A stretch of 64,000 bases of DNA from Daphnia pulex (GCF_021134715.1 NC_060019.1:2542001-2606000), one strand, 5' to 3'. Numbered from the stretch's first letter, positions 40,721-52,782 are shown. The notes: generated from the sequence alone by a model not told the origin. Program-made: numbers and translations.

Positions 40721-43165
40721 TTAACATTCTTTTTTATTTCTTGTCAAGTGGATGCTCTTGCATTTGTATAATCAACATCAGTCGATGTTCTAGGTACTGT
40801 CAATGGCATGTCTAAAGTTCCTACCGCGTCAATTTCAAACGGATATATTTCTTGCTGGGCTACTTTTCACTTCACTTAAGATGTTAACAGATTAATCTTT
40901 GCCGTTACTCAGTTCGCAATTTTTTGTCGCGATGTGGAGTGGCTATACACAGGTTCCGGCTGCTGTGTAGCCAATCACAAACTGGATATTTCGTAAGTTG
41001 GTGCGTTGCACCAAGAGGCTTTAGAGTTTCGTTGATTGTCACGAGTGCCATATCGGCCATATTGGCCATATCGATCTTCCTTGAGGCAATTTTCAATGCA
41101 TGTGAGACATTCTTTGTGTGGTTTTGTGGTGTTGTCATTTGAAATTTTGATCCGAATAAACTCCTCCACTATTATAGAAACGATTAAGCAAACTGAAAAA
41201 GATTCGATTTTTTACCCATTGCTGATTGGGTTGTATGGTTAGACTCTGCCCCGAAAGTTTTGATATTTTGATTCTTGAACCTTGATCATTAGGAAGAAAC
41301 ATGGTTTACCCCTTTTCCGTCCGACGATTTCTTTAATCACCTAGTGAACGTTCAATTAAATAAATTGAAAGTCACAACAACCAGGCATTCGTTGTGTAAA
41401 AAAAAACCTTTTTTTTTTTTTTTTATTTCTTGTTGAGTGCGCTCTTGCATGTGTACACTCAACATTTTCTACGGTCACTTCCTATATGCAAATCCCATAG
41501 ATGCAGAGGGACTTTGGCCAGTCTTGCCTGTTCAACTGTTGTTGTTGAAGTTGAAACTGACAAAGTTGTCGTTGAATTGTTGTTGTTGCTGTTGAACTTT
41601 CAACGAATAACTGTGCGCGCGAGTTGTCCGCTTTGAACTCTGTAGAGCGTCGATAAAAATATTTCAGTTAAGGAATCAAGAATCAGTTTTGTGAATTGAC
41701 GAATAAGTGAAAAGGTATCGGTTTAACAAGCTGTGAGAGAAAAAATGTGCAACAGCACACAACAATTTTCGAAACAAAAATTTTTTCAAACAACAGTTTT
41801 ACGTTGTCCCTAAAAGATTTCGAAAAGTGTATAGACGGACTCCACGCACGCCCCTCTCTTTGCCTAGCGTGGGTTTGGCAAATCCTATTTAAATTCTTTT
41901 TTCCTTCTTAATTGCATTTTTTCCTTTTAAATGCATTTCCTTTCTTTTTCCAAGGAAATGCTGTAGGATATTGGGGTCTCTCCTTTTTGGGTTTATGTCA
42001 TAATACCACGAACGTTCACGAACACTTTTCAAAAGTTTCGCGCTATCCACATTTTGCTACGCACTTGTTAAGGACGATGAATTCGCATAAGCCATCTCTA
42101 GCTAGATTTTGGACCATTTTACGTTTCAGACTTTCAGCGCTTCCACATGTAGGTAATTGTCAAATCCAAGAGATTTCAAGAGAAAGTTATCACATGTTTG
42201 CGTCCATAAGCGTCTTATCCTCAGGGTCAGCAGTAGGTCTAACGAGTAAGCTCTGAGTTCACTGCCTTTTTTTTTCGCGAAAACTATCCATTGGTCGCTT
42301 ATTTCCATTGAGAAGCTATTTTTCATCAGAGGGGTTTCCGTAGACCCGCCGATGCCATATCTTTGACATTTTTGGGTCCTAAGCTGTCAACGTTTAAGTA
42401 ATCTTATTTGTTAAGTTAATTATTTTCTTATCTATAGATTGTTTGTGTCTGTTAAAGGCAAATAAGAAAATATTAAAAGGGTGAGGATGTACACGAGATT
42501 GGCGTATTAATCAACTCAAAATCGGCCATTGCTGTGTGATCGTTTACAGTTATACTTTTTCCAATTAATCATGCGTCTTATTTATTTTTCCGATCATCGA
42601 ACTCTGTTGCACTCAGTGCGTAGTATGATAAATATAAATCGCACTTTGTTTTACAGTTTCGTCACCTTGCGAAACTATTTCTTCATAAGTTTCTCAACGT
42701 CTATTTTTAATATTTGCGTCACTCCACCAATGTATACTTACGAGAGGTAATTTACAAACTTGCCTCTTTACTGCAGCGAAGGAATCACGTTTCTCTAAAT
42801 AATTTTGTTTTTCTTCTTCTTCCAAATTACGGACGTCGTATAGGCCTATGGGTTGAGCTCCGAATGGTTTCGCCGATCAACGAAAATATAACTCATAAAT
42901 TGCACAGTATATTCTATCATATGGTTCAATTATTCAACCACTGTTTTAAACAAACAACAAACGACTACAGAAATTAACATTTTGGCATCAATGTTGAGCG
43001 TTCGTCTGGAGTTAGTAGTGAGGAACGAAATAATATTCTTATTTTCTGCCATCCTACTTGGCTTACTTTCTACGTGATTGTTAGTGCTGTAAACGCAACT
43101 CCAATAAATATCTCAACTATATATACTGAATATACAGTAGACCTACCATAAGTTTGGGAACGCGC
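40721..43165. other. No gene recognised
   Basis: Short ORFs on both strands and long T runs (about 41410-41425). At 42655-42722 a string (GTCACCTTGCGAA...TATTTCTTCAT) repeats that at 37988-38040, another dispersed-repeat relic. No supported gene. Confidence 0.35.
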
Positions 43166-43295
43166 CAGAGAAACGTATGTAAAATGGCGATTTTTGCGGC
43201 GCTCCCAAAAATCGAATTTTACAAAAATACGATTTTTAAAAAGATTAGATTTTTGGAAACGCCGCGAAAATCGACGTTCTACATGAGGTTCTCTG
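43166..43295. repeat. 130-bp imperfect foldback (palindromic MITE-like)
   Basis: CAGAGAAACGTATGTAAAAT (43166 on) and the end AACCTCATGTAGAACGTCG in reverse complement (to 43295) pair over about 65 bp per arm with scattered mismatches, including GATTTTTGCGGCG against GATTTTCGCGGCG. There is essentially no loop. It may be a small inverted-repeat element or a source of a long hairpin RNA. Confidence 0.65.
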
Positions 43296-43796
43296 AAGAG
43301 ACCATCCTTTTGGCACATTGCATGTTTCCATTACACAATTTAAAAAAAAAATCAAGAGATTTTATGCACAAGTATTGATCATCTGAACAAATCTGATATT
43401 GCAGTTACATATTTTGTTAGAAAGTTGTTGCTATCGAAATCTATGCTACTTTAAAAATCGAACCGATTGTTCACAAATCACACCCTTCGATAAAACGGGT
43501 TGCATGACTAGACCAGTTCCCTGGTTTATACGGTATTGGATAATAAACCAGGTTTTTTTTTTACTTTTTGATGTTACGTGGGTATATAATATATAGGTAC
43601 TTTTTTGTACGGTACTTTACCGAAGTATTAAATATGACCATTGAAATATAAAAACCTATACACATGCAAAAATTATGTCAATCAGCAAAAAATAAATAGA
43701 GTAAAACATAATTTTAAAATAATCAAATTGATGAGAAATAAAAAAATAAAAATAAAAAAAACGCCCAACAAAACTATAGTCGCAATTAACAAGAAA

Positions 43797-44687
43797 CTAG
43801 TTCGTTGATAGTCGCATAATTTTCGTCGAGTCGACACCTTTCTGTCCATGACAGGGGAAGTCATATTTTTTTGGGAAGAAAATACATCTTTCGCCTCTTT
43901 TCGGTTCGACAATTTCTTTCAAGTTTTTGCCAAATTCTTCGTCACCAAACGGATGTCTTAATTCAAGATAAGTTTCGTTCCATGTTTTTTTTACTCCTGA
44001 TGCATCAAACCGAGTGTCCGCCTCTACACATAATGCTTCGTCAGTACTACTCTCGTCGTCCGTCCGAGTTTGGCTGAACGGTTTCAAGTAGTTCTTTATA
44101 TCTTGAATCAGTTCTTTGTCGTCCGTTTTCAAAATGTTGTCAGCAATATCCAGCAATAGCGTCAGGTACTCCTCGTAGCGATTGCAGTCGAATTTGGCCG
44201 TTTCAGCAGGCCCTATAAGCTGGTCGCTCAAATCAGCTGCTTTTTTAAATAAACGCGCGTTTTTCACGCATTTCTGTTTATTTGATGCTGCAATACAGAT
44301 TTGCTTGGCTTGATCAGAATTTAAGAAATGAAATTCTTTCTTGATCCTCCCTGCTAGCGACTTGACTTTTGTCTGTAGAATTGCCATCAGTCTATAATAG
44401 ATTGAATAACAGGAGCAGTGTTTGTAATGATGTTGTAAACATGCCATGATTTCCTTCTTGATGCTGTAAAGATCGGCACAGCTTGGGCATTCGTTGCCAT
44501 GCCATACTTTTTTTATTTCTTCCATCAATTTGATTGCCTTCGTTTTCGATCTGGTTGTTGGAAAATTTTTCTCTTCCCAACACAATATTTCTCTGGTGCG
44601 TTTTCGCTTCGACGAAGAATCCAAATGATCCGTTTTGGGGCTATTTTCTTCGACCCGATAAATTGTTTCGCTCACAACAGGAGGCAT
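43797..44687 (-). CDS. Orphan protein with CxxC/HH motif and CHGQ block, 296 aa
   Basis: Single-exon ORF from ATG 44685-44687. The N-terminus is polar (SSSKRKRTREILCWEEKN, possible nuclear signal). At about residues 62-95 it reads VWHGNECPSCADLYSIKKEI and CLQHHYKHCSCYSIYYRL, with C-x2-C-x15-H-H and extra Cys/His, a likely metal-binding centre (inference). The middle is helical, containing FDCNRYEEYLTLLLDIAD. The end reads TWNETYLELRHPFGDEEFGK then NLKE and YDFPCHGQKG. The same three blocks close the kinase-ankyrin protein at 60.8-61.5 kb, and broken paralogues lie at 37.3 and 40.0 kb. I know no named family with this combination. The lack of internal stops against two decayed neighbours argues that it is functional. 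Confidence 0.7.
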   Translation of the reverse strand: MPPVVSETIYRVEENSPKTDHLDSSSKRKRTREILCWEEKNFPTTRSKTKAIKLMEEIKKVWHGNECPSCADLYSIKKEIMACLQHHYKHCSCYSIYYRLMAILQTKVKSLAGRIKKEFHFLNSDQAKQICIAASNKQKCVKNARLFKKAADLSDQLIGPAETAKFDCNRYEEYLTLLLDIADNILKTDDKELIQDIKNYLKPFSQTRTDDESSTDEALCVEADTRFDASGVKKTWNETYLELRHPFGDEEFGKNLKEIVEPKRGERCIFFPKKYDFPCHGQKGVDSTKIMRLSTN

Positions 44688-45610
44688 CTTGATAGGATTT
44701 TAAATCCAGACTATTGTTCAAATAATGTTTCTATACCATGCATAAAATACTAGTTGTTCCACCGTTCAAGTATCGAAGCGTATTTCAAACCTGTAAATAA
44801 ATATTTAAGTTAATAACCAGATTTCGGTGTTATCAAATACTTGGTATATTATAGCCGACCTTTCCGACTGGGAACTTGTGGAGCCATCTCGATGGACTCG
44901 TTTGTGTTCTTAATGTCTGAATGGGAAAAATCCTCCACTTATGGAAAACCCTCCGCTTCACAGGGGAACTTGAATGTCGTAATTCTTCAGACGCGTGTGT
45001 TCACCTTCCACTTCTTCGTGTAGACTGCGGACTTCGCTGTTTCCACTGCGGAACAAATTTCCTCTCAAAGCAAGCGCTAGTGTGGCCAAAAGTTCAAAAA
45101 TAGCCGATTCGTAAAGAACTCTGGTGGCTGACCCCGCTTGTATTATTTTCGGATGTTTTTATATTACCTTTCCCGAAATGTCCAGGGGACGATCAAGGTC
45201 AACGATTCCAGGGTGTAATTCACATTGGACTCATTATATTGGCTTAGTTGAGATATTTTACTCCATGAAAGCTGTAGGCCGAAAGATTTATTTAAGGTGC
45301 AACATTTTAGCTAGGTTACTCCCATAGAGTACCACATACCTTATTTCCTCTTCGGGAACTCGTTTCCCTCTATAGATATCACTGTATAGATACTGTACAA
45401 AATCCTATAGATTCGAAGGACTTCTAGACAGTCTTGTCGTTTCGTCAGTGGACGTGAGTAACTCGTCTCTCCTATTGCGCTCTTTAGAGCGACGGTTGTG
45501 TAACACCGAACAAAAACACATGGTATGCAGTCTTATATTTGGAAAAAATTGTATTTATTTATTTTTTTTATTATTCTGGTTTTTTGTCAACCCTGAAGTC
45601 TGACTCTGAT
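44688..45610. other. Spacer between divergent genes
   Basis: The 923 bp between the starts of the minus-strand orphan gene and the plus-strand HEPN-like ORF would contain both promoters. No clear TATA box or repeat was identified. Short plus-strand open stretches (44841-45023, 45124-45327) have no recognisable motif. Confidence 0.35.
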
Positions 45611-46141
45611 ATGGAAATAAATCCTGCTAGACGAATGGGATTCGCCGACGATAACTTCGTCATGATCCACGGGGACTATTATCGCATGAACGACATCTCA
45701 AATGCAAATAGGCGACCGATTATGCTGTTAGCTTGGTACACGGAATTTGCCGATATCCTGTTGCGGAACTTAAGATTGGGACTCGCTGAAGAGACTCGCC
45801 AAGACCTTGAAGAAAAAGGTGCAACTGACATTGTCAAAAAAATTGCTGAATTTTTAGAAAATACACCATCCGTTTTTTCACGTCCTGGGCAATCAACTTC
45901 TGAAGAGACACGAAATCGCAATAGGATTGTGAACAAATTAAAAATGGTAAAACAAATTCGTAACCATGGAACGCACAACAAAATTCAAGATTCATATTGG
46001 CTAGAAGCAATGCTCACATGCATGATTGATCTCTGCCAAATGCTCAAACAACTCGGAATGGCCAGCAATCGATTAAGAATCTTCGAAGCGGATTGTGTCG
46101 AGCAATTAAAAAAATTGCGAAGGTTCAATGACTTGTTTTAG
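45611..46141 (+). CDS. HEPN-like protein with RNxxxH motif, 176 aa
   Basis: ATG at 45611 gives MEINPARRMGFADD. The open frame extends 24 codons upstream but without an ATG, so this start is preferred. The protein is predicted all-helical. Its centre reads KMVKQIRNHGTHNKIQ, with R117-N118-x3-H122, the Rx4-6H (often RNxxxH) signature of HEPN ribonucleases, followed by an amphipathic helix (WLEAMLTCMIDLCQMLKQLG). That arrangement fits HEPN domains, which include the KEN nuclease of IRE1 and RNase L and the DZIP3-type HEPN. Family placement rests on one motif and helix content, so it is tentative. It lies divergently from the 296-aa orphan gene and in the same gene-rich cluster as the kinase-ankyrin gene. 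Confidence 0.55.
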   Translation: MEINPARRMGFADDNFVMIHGDYYRMNDISNANRRPIMLLAWYTEFADILLRNLRLGLAEETRQDLEEKGATDIVKKIAEFLENTPSVFSRPGQSTSEETRNRNRIVNKLKMVKQIRNHGTHNKIQDSYWLEAMLTCMIDLCQMLKQLGMASNRLRIFEADCVEQLKKLRRFNDLF

Positions 46142-48326
46142 ACTTTATGCGCCGGTGATTGGCGTCGCGTTATCATTCGAGCCATAAAAACTTTTGTGAT
46201 GTTTAATTGCTAACTTGAATACAAAGGAGATTTAATCGAAAGACTCACTTCAATCATTTAACAGGTTTAATTTAAGTATTATATCTTATCTTACGGAAAC
46301 AAACAACGGCTGACTAACTTGCAGTTAAATGTCTTTCTTCAAATCTTGTTTCTCAACGAAATTCACACGAAATTGTATTACAATTTCTAGATAACAGCAC
46401 TTGGTATCCTTGGATTTGACTTCAAATTGAATTCTTGTTCAATCTTCAATGGCGTAAACGTTATTTTCTGTTTGTGACGACTTGCCTTCTTGGACTATAC
46501 TGAAAATAGACTGAACCTTGTTTACGCTAATGTTGTTTACGTTGTCGCCGCCAGTTTTAAAATGAGATCTGGAGCAGAGCCTCAGATTCTTTTTCCTTAT
46601 GTGGCGCTGCCAGGGCGCTGCTATACGTGGAGCAATAAAAGAAACAGCTAGCGCTTCAGCATGTATAGTTGTGATTGTTCGTTTTCAACTGGCCAAAAGT
46701 TTGAGTGTGATGCTGATGTAAATTAATATATCTATTTGAAAATCTAACCTTAAACCATTTACGGATCCATCACATATTTAATTTAACTTTAGGCACAGTT
46801 ATTCTCAGCTAATCGTCCTTCAATATGAACCGTCCTCTGCTGAACCATTTCTGGCACTTTTCGAGTACCAACTGCCGGAGCATCTAACGACAGCACATCA
46901 AACTACTGCGCCTACCTTTCTATTCTATTCATACCTACGCTACGACTACGATTTGAAAAGTGGATATTGTTGTGATGGACTTTGTTCCACGTTGATAACT
47001 TGATCTGCGAAACCAAAAACCAGTGAAATCAAGTCTAACTGTCGTAAGTAATTCTTTTGTATGAAGTGGCTATGTTTTCTCGCAATAGTTAAATTATCGT
47101 TACGTTGTGTCTCGTCTACACCAAACGAGACTTTCTTTCGGCGACTTCGAATTGCTAGACCGCTATCGTAATCAGTATTTCTTTGTGTTTATTGTATTGT
47201 AGATAAACCACTTGGCGGCTGCTAATAAGTTAATTTTGCCGTCTATCTGTATCCTTTTAGTCTTACTGAACAACAGGCGTTTCCTATTCGCTATACCTTT
47301 CTTTGTGATTTGTATATTTCGTGACATTTTTTTGAATAAGTTTTTTTTTTGTTCAACTCCATAAGCAATAACGTCTTTCACTTTCAAAAAGTTTTTTCTT
47401 CCATCCTACCTTTATTTTGTTCACTTCTACTTCAAGCACACGACTTAAAAACATTATTTTAAACACACTATAGTGTGTTTAATAACATTATAATGTTATC
47501 TTAATAAAAATTCTTGCATGAAAACCGACATTCATTTCTGTAAATGTGTTAGGATTTGATTTGCTTTTATCATAATTGACGTAAATGAAAACGTTATTTT
47601 CTCTACTTAAATACGTGGGTTGTTCTAACTTCTAAACTACAGATAGAAATAACACGAGTTCAAGTAAGATTAGGTACACAACATGCATCGAAGAAGAACA
47701 CATGTGTCACCTTTAAATTTAACACTCTGACTCGGAACCAAAGTTAAACAAACTACCGTAGTGGTGAAATGTCCATCAGTCGTCATGTGTTGTCGCAACA
47801 ATCCAGTGATTTCAAGTGTTAACAAATCTTCTCAAAATATGTTGCTGATTTTTTGAGAATGCGTCTGCGGATGACGTCAGAGGGTTCGTGACTTTGAAAA
47901 ATTATGATTGATAATGATTGGAATTTTTTTATTTGTAGTCAAGTTAATCGTACTATAATAAAGTTGGTATAAAATGCTAGTGAACACAGTTCACCATAAA
48001 TTTACAAGATTTTGAACGCACCCGAAATCATAAAAAATCGATTAATTTTGTTATTTAAAAAACAGATTTAAATTTATTTAAATTGTTGATTATTACGCCA
48101 GAAAACGGGAAAAAGTGGTGTGATCCGGTTACCGATTGCATTTTATAGCACGAATATTGGGTAATTTAATTCAAATTCCCGCTTTAAGCCATCTAGTGTT
48201 CACGATTTCAACTGCGTTGCTGAAAAAAGCCGGTCTTAAAAAATACAGTCCCGAGCGTTGCACGTCGTCTGGAGTTTCCGTGACTGCTGACTGCATTCAA
48301 CCAGGAAAAAAACATTTTACACAACA
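46142..48326. other. Intergenic, with two adjacent palindromes
   Basis: No gene recognised. TGACGTCA, a CRE/ATF core, lies at about 47873-47880. The palindromes at 47461-47499 are listed separately. The 5' leader and promoter of Tomm70 should lie in the last few hundred bases; no TATA box was seen, as expected for a housekeeping gene. Confidence 0.4.
47461..47499. repeat. Two adjacent perfect palindromes
   Basis: AAACACACTATAGTGTGTTT (47461-47480) and ATAACATTATAATGTTAT (47482-47499) are both perfect, with one base between them. They are AT-rich and could extrude as cruciforms or be joined ends of small elements. Confidence 0.85.
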
Positions 48327-50706
48327 ATGTCTGGATCCGCACGTGCAGGTTCCTCGTCCGGGCTTTCATTGCCTAAATGGCAAATAGCTTTAGCTATTGG
48401 AGCTCCAGTAGCCTTAGGTAAGTTTTTTCTAATTGCTTGTTAGACTTCAATTAAAATGGCTAATGTAAAGCACATGTGTGGCTTTTCCAGGACTCGGTAT
48501 ATGGTATTATCGATCGAGGAAAACTGGAATTCAGCCTGCAGACAAGGAAGACAAGCAGAGCAAGAAAAGTGTAGAAGATGTAGCTACTAGTGTCACAGTC
48601 ACTGGTGAAACTCAACCACCCAAGAAAGCCAACGGAATAGATAACAGCACTGGAAAAAGTGCTGCTCCAGTGGTAGAAGAAGACCCTAACAAGCAGGCCC
48701 AAACATACAAGAACAAAGGCAATAAGTATTTCAAAGAAGGCAAATATTCAGATGCGATCAAGTGCTACCAACAAGCCATAGATATCTGTCCAAAAGACAA
48801 CACAGATATTTCCCTTTTCCACCAGAACCGGGCAGCCGCCTTTGAACAACTGGTACCTATACAGAATGTTACTAACAATTCAACAACCTATAAATATTGC
48901 CTAACTCTCACAGAAAAACTATGAAGCTGTCATTAAAGACTGCACAGAAGCTCTCCAGTACAACTCAAAGTATGTCAAAGCTCTGCACAGAAGAGCAAAG
49001 GCCTATGAAATAACAAAGCAGTTAGAGGCATGCTTAGAAGATATTACCGCTGTATGCATATTGGAGGCCTTTCAGAATCAGTCATCATTATTGATGGCTG
49101 ATAGAGTGCTTAAAGATTTAGGTAACTTTTCCCCCATTTCTTTACCTCCAGAATAATTTGAAAAGAGACGTTGATCGATCCACGCAGGGAAGGAACATGC
49201 CAAAGAAGCCATGCTAAACCGACAGTCTGTCATTCCGTCCAAACACTCTGTCAACACTTTCATGTGTTCTTTTGCGGAAGACCCCGTTTTTAATCTACTA
49301 AAACAGGACAATACGATGGTAAAAGCAAACAGAATTATTCATTTGGTTTCGTTTCCTCTTATCTGTAATCTTATCTCTCAGCAACCAGAAACAGATGAAG
49401 AAAAGAGCTATTTCGCCAAAGCCTTGGACAAGTTGAGAGAGAAAGAATTCGACCCCATTATTGAATTGTGCACGAATGAACTCGAATCTGAAGCGGTAGG
49501 GAAATAGGACAGTAAATTTTTGAAACCTTAATTTCACAGTATCTTGTCTCTTTATTAACAGGGTGACATAACAATCAAAAGACTTGCAAGGCTTCTACGA
49601 GGAACGTTCCTTTCCCTACTTGGCGAGCATGAAAAAGCCTTGGACGATTTTTCTTCAGTATTCAACGACCCTGAAACAGACCCCAAGGTGAAATTAATAT
49701 ACAAAAACATTCTCCCCATATTTATCTCAACGTATTTGTCAATTTTTAGGTTAGGGTGAACGCCTTGGTGAAAAGGGCCACTCTCCGGATGCAACTTGGT
49801 TCCCCTGAAGAAAGTTTACACGATTTGCTGATGGCCGCCGAGCTCGGGCCAGAAAATGCTGACGTCTTCCATCACAGAGGACAGGTATATCCGTTTTTGA
49901 CTTTCATGAATTTAAAAGGTTTCACTAAATTGTATTCCACCCTCTTGTCAGGTTTACATGTTGCTGGATCAAGCCAGTGAAGCCATGAGTGATTTCGCCA
50001 AAGCTGTTTCTCTGAATGGAGATTTTCCCATTGCTCTTGTCCAGAAGCTCTACACAGACTACCGAGCCGCTGTAGCGATGAGCAACGCCGGAGAAGTCGT
50101 TGCATCATTGGCAGCGTTCGAAGATGCCATCCGCCGATTCCCTACTTGCCCTGAATGCTTCCTTCTCTATGCACAAGTCAGTTGGAACCCTAATTATTCA
50201 TTTGTTGTGGACAGTATCTTATTTTTTTTCTTTTTCTAATCGGTTTTGTTATCAGGTGTTGTCTGATCAACAAGAGTTTGTGAAGGCCGACGAGTTGTTT
50301 ATGAAAGCTCTTGAAGTGGACCCTCACAACGCCACTGCATATGTGCATAGAGGTACTGAAATGTCTGTTTAATTTTAGGAGCTGGGGAGCTATAATTAAA
50401 ACTCTTATCTTGTCGGACGCAGGTCTGCTCCAGCTGCAGTCTACTGGTAACGTTGAATTGGCAACTAAGCATATCGAAGAGGCTATACGAATGGATGACA
50501 AGTGCGAATTCGCATACGAGACTCTTGGTACGATCGAAGTTCAACGCGGCAACCTACGACGGGCGATCGAGCTTTTTGATAAAGCTATTCCGTTATCGAA
50601 AACGGAAGCCGAGGTTTCGCACCTCTTTTCATTGAAAGATGCAGCTCTGGCCCAACTTAAAGTGGCCCTTAATCTTGGCGTCACCCTACCTTCTGCCATG
50701 AACTGA
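48327..50706 (+). CDS. Tomm70: Mitochondrial import receptor TOM70
   Basis: TOM70 is the outer-membrane receptor that accepts Hsp70/Hsp90-bound preproteins, mainly carriers. Ten exons join in frame: 48327-48417, 48491-48852, 48914-49121, 49188-49318, 49382-49495, 49562-49687, 49750-49884, 49952-50176, 50256-50352 and 50423-50706. All have GT-AG introns of 61-79 nt. The product is 590 aa, close to the 608 of human TOMM70. The N-terminal anchor reads WQIALAIGAPVALGLGIWYY, followed by a charged linker. TPR repeats start at QAQTYKNKGNKYFKEGKYSD, which has the carboxylate-clamp-like K/N pattern for chaperone EEVD tails. ALDDFSSVFNDPETDP, AELGPENADVFHHRGQ and AIRRFPTCPECF mark the core and C-terminal TPRs. 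An AATAAA lies at 50886-50891. The TRIR homologue is convergent 380 bp downstream. Confidence 0.95.
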
Positions 50707-50885
50707 TGACGACTAAGAAAGAAAAAGAAAAAAAACGATTTGACTATTTCCTGAATTCCCTGTAGACTTAAGTCTTTCACAACTTATTATGGAATCGACC
50801 TTAAAACGCAAATTTAGCTTGAATAACCGAGTCACCGTCTTGTTCGTCAGGGTTTGTTTTGTTAAATGTGGGTAGTAATATTTGT

Positions 50886-50891
50886 AATAAA
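50886..50891 (+). terminator. Polyadenylation signal of Tomm70
   Basis: AATAAA 180 bp after the Tomm70 stop codon and about 195 bp before the convergent TRIR stop, so the two 3' UTRs could meet or overlap. Confidence 0.6.
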
Positions 50892-51084
50892 AGAAACAAG
50901 AACAATGTCAAGTTTTCATTTCAAAATGTGTATCAAGGGTTTTTTTTCTTCATTAAATTGTTATTTAAGCACACTCACAAGCAAATCAGACATATGTCAA
51001 ATTGTCAACACACACTCGTAAAGGAATTGTTTGAAAATCACTTGACCAGGGGTCGGTTCTTCTCCTCTGTAATCAAATATAAGG

Positions 51085-51857
51085 TTAAGATTTGGTGTAA
51101 ATCACAGAATATAGAGCAATATCACCTTCATCACCAAGCCGTTCCTTGTATTTCTTCACTTCACTCATGTACTGGGACCAGGCATCTGTTTTCCCCTATT
51201 GAATGTATAAAAGACAAATGTTAAAAACATATTTTGAGCCAGGGATAAATATGGAAACTTACACTACTTTCTTCTTCTTCCTCGGGTCGTTTCTGCTTCT
51301 TAACAACTCCAACGGGAAGGGATTTGCCACCACGGCGTTTTCCAACCTGTACGGATATAGAAATGACTCGCCCGTTAGTGTCGTTCAGCTATAACTTTGA
51401 ATCTGAAACCGCCGCGAATGTCGGGCTAGGATATCATCCTTGGGATCACTGGAAGAGATACGTCTGTTTAAACGATTCAACAACTGAGTTGGTTCTCTGG
51501 AGAATCTGGAGGAAGAAGACTTACGATGGACATGAGACCAGGTTTCTTCTGTTGAACAGGTTGTGGTGATGCTGCTGAGGCTGCTGGTTCCTCTTCCTTT
51601 TTCGTAGAGCATTTCTTTTCAGCTGAAGAAGAAGTGTCTGTATCTTTCACCAGCTGCTGTTCGTGTACAGTCTTCTCAGGTACTTGGGTTTGACTGTTTT
51701 CCTGCATCTTTTTGAACATTTCCAGGAAACTTCCGTCATTTTTGAACTTGACAGCAGTCGGTCCGGGTTTTCCCGATGGTTCTTCTTCAGAATCTTCTTC
51801 ATCAGAACTATCACTTGAGCTTTCCAGCAATTCGCCTTCTTCTCTGGGGGAAGCCAT
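51085..51857 (-). CDS. TRIR/C19orf43 homologue (telomerase RNA-interacting RNase)
   Basis: Three exons on the minus strand, 51525-51857, 51263-51346 and 51085-51195, make exactly 176 codons including the stop (175 aa, against 176 in human TRIR). The start is ATG at 51855-51857 (MASPREEGELLE). The upstream frame extension begins at TTG and is ignored. Exon 1 carries an acidic Ser-rich stretch (SSSDSSDEEDSEEEPSG) and KNDGSFLEMFKKMQE, matching the NDGSFLELFKRKMEE core of the family. Exon 2 gives VGKRRGGKSLPVGVVKKQKR, like human VGKRRGGNKLALKTGIVAKK. Exon 3 gives KTDAWSQYMSEVKKYKERLG, like DAWAKYMAEVKKYKA. Human TRIR has been described as an exoribonuclease acting on telomerase RNA. The protein is mostly disordered and basic-acidic. 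Confidence 0.88.
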
Positions 51858-52748
51858 TTTTCTTTTGACAAACAAACAAATTTTCCGCTAGGTGTCAGCA
51901 TAAACGATGACAATGCCTGGGGATAGAAATGCGCAACTACGAAAATATAAATAATTCAATAAATAATATCAGGAATTCGACGCAACAATTAAAAACTGAT
52001 AAGAGAGCCATATCCGCAAAAGATTTTTGTTTCTAAAATATTTATGTTTTGTTTTCATTCCTCGGTATTTTTCATTTTAATTTCTGAAATGGAGATGAAA
52101 CACTCGCCGACGGTTTCAGATGACCAAATCAATGTCAAAACAGAACAGCCGTGTTAAGGGGAGTGGGGTGACTCGGCGGACTTGTTTCAAATCCATCAAA
52201 AAAAGAAAGAAAAACCGTCGTGGATCGTATCGTGTTGCTGATGGATCCGCTGTCAAATAATTGTGTGCAGACATTAACTCATTTATCTTGACGTGAAAAA
52301 CAAATTGGTGCGCATTAAAATCTTATTAAAATATCTCGAGTGAAATATCTTATTGACTCAGGTCGTTTGTCCCAAAAATTGAACTCGTTTGAACTCGCTG
52401 TTGAAAAGTTATAAAACATGTTTTTTAAATTCTACGAAACGTCATCGTCGACGTCGAGTAGACACATAAGAAAAGGTCATTGTCTGGCAAGTGTCTTGAC
52501 CTCAGACAATGTCCTCACTTTCTTTTTACGGCCGATGCGGTTAAGCCTTTTCTTTTACGACGGGCGCCATTTTCCCCCCTACAAAACATGTGACGTGCGT
52601 ACAATTGTCAGGTCACCGGCCTGTGAGATAAAGAGAACGGCTGAAGGGCAAAAAAAGAAAAATCCCGACCTGTGTTCAAAATCTCCATGTTAGTCAACGT
52701 GGCCACAGGTGTTTGCGTCGTCTGCTAACCTAAGTCAAACTGAGTGTC
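51858..52748. other. Spacer between TRIR and Klf15
   Basis: Intergenic sequence between divergently transcribed genes. An open stretch at 52418-52693 has no recognisable motif. The sequence just before 52749 should be a promoter if the distal Klf15 exon is used. Confidence 0.35.
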
Positions 52749-52782
52749 ATGGATTCCCCCAACAATTCTAGTTATTTCAGCG
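52749..52782 (+). CDS. Candidate distal first coding exon of Klf15
   Basis: ATG GAT TCC CCC starts MDSPNNSSYFSG, ended by a strong donor (AGCG/GTAAGA, GT at 52783). The exon ends in phase 1. Joined to the acceptor at 54462 (TTGAATAG/GTTTTAGAAA) it continues SGFRK-MIEVM in the Klf15 frame. This would give a 16-residue N-terminal extension and a second promoter. It is inferred from frame and splice sites only. Confidence 0.4.

Noticed and set aside
45539-45610. 24-codon upstream extension of the HEPN-like ORF that looks like a signal peptide
   Set aside because: It begins at TTG, not ATG, and is a T-rich stretch. The first ATG is at 45611.
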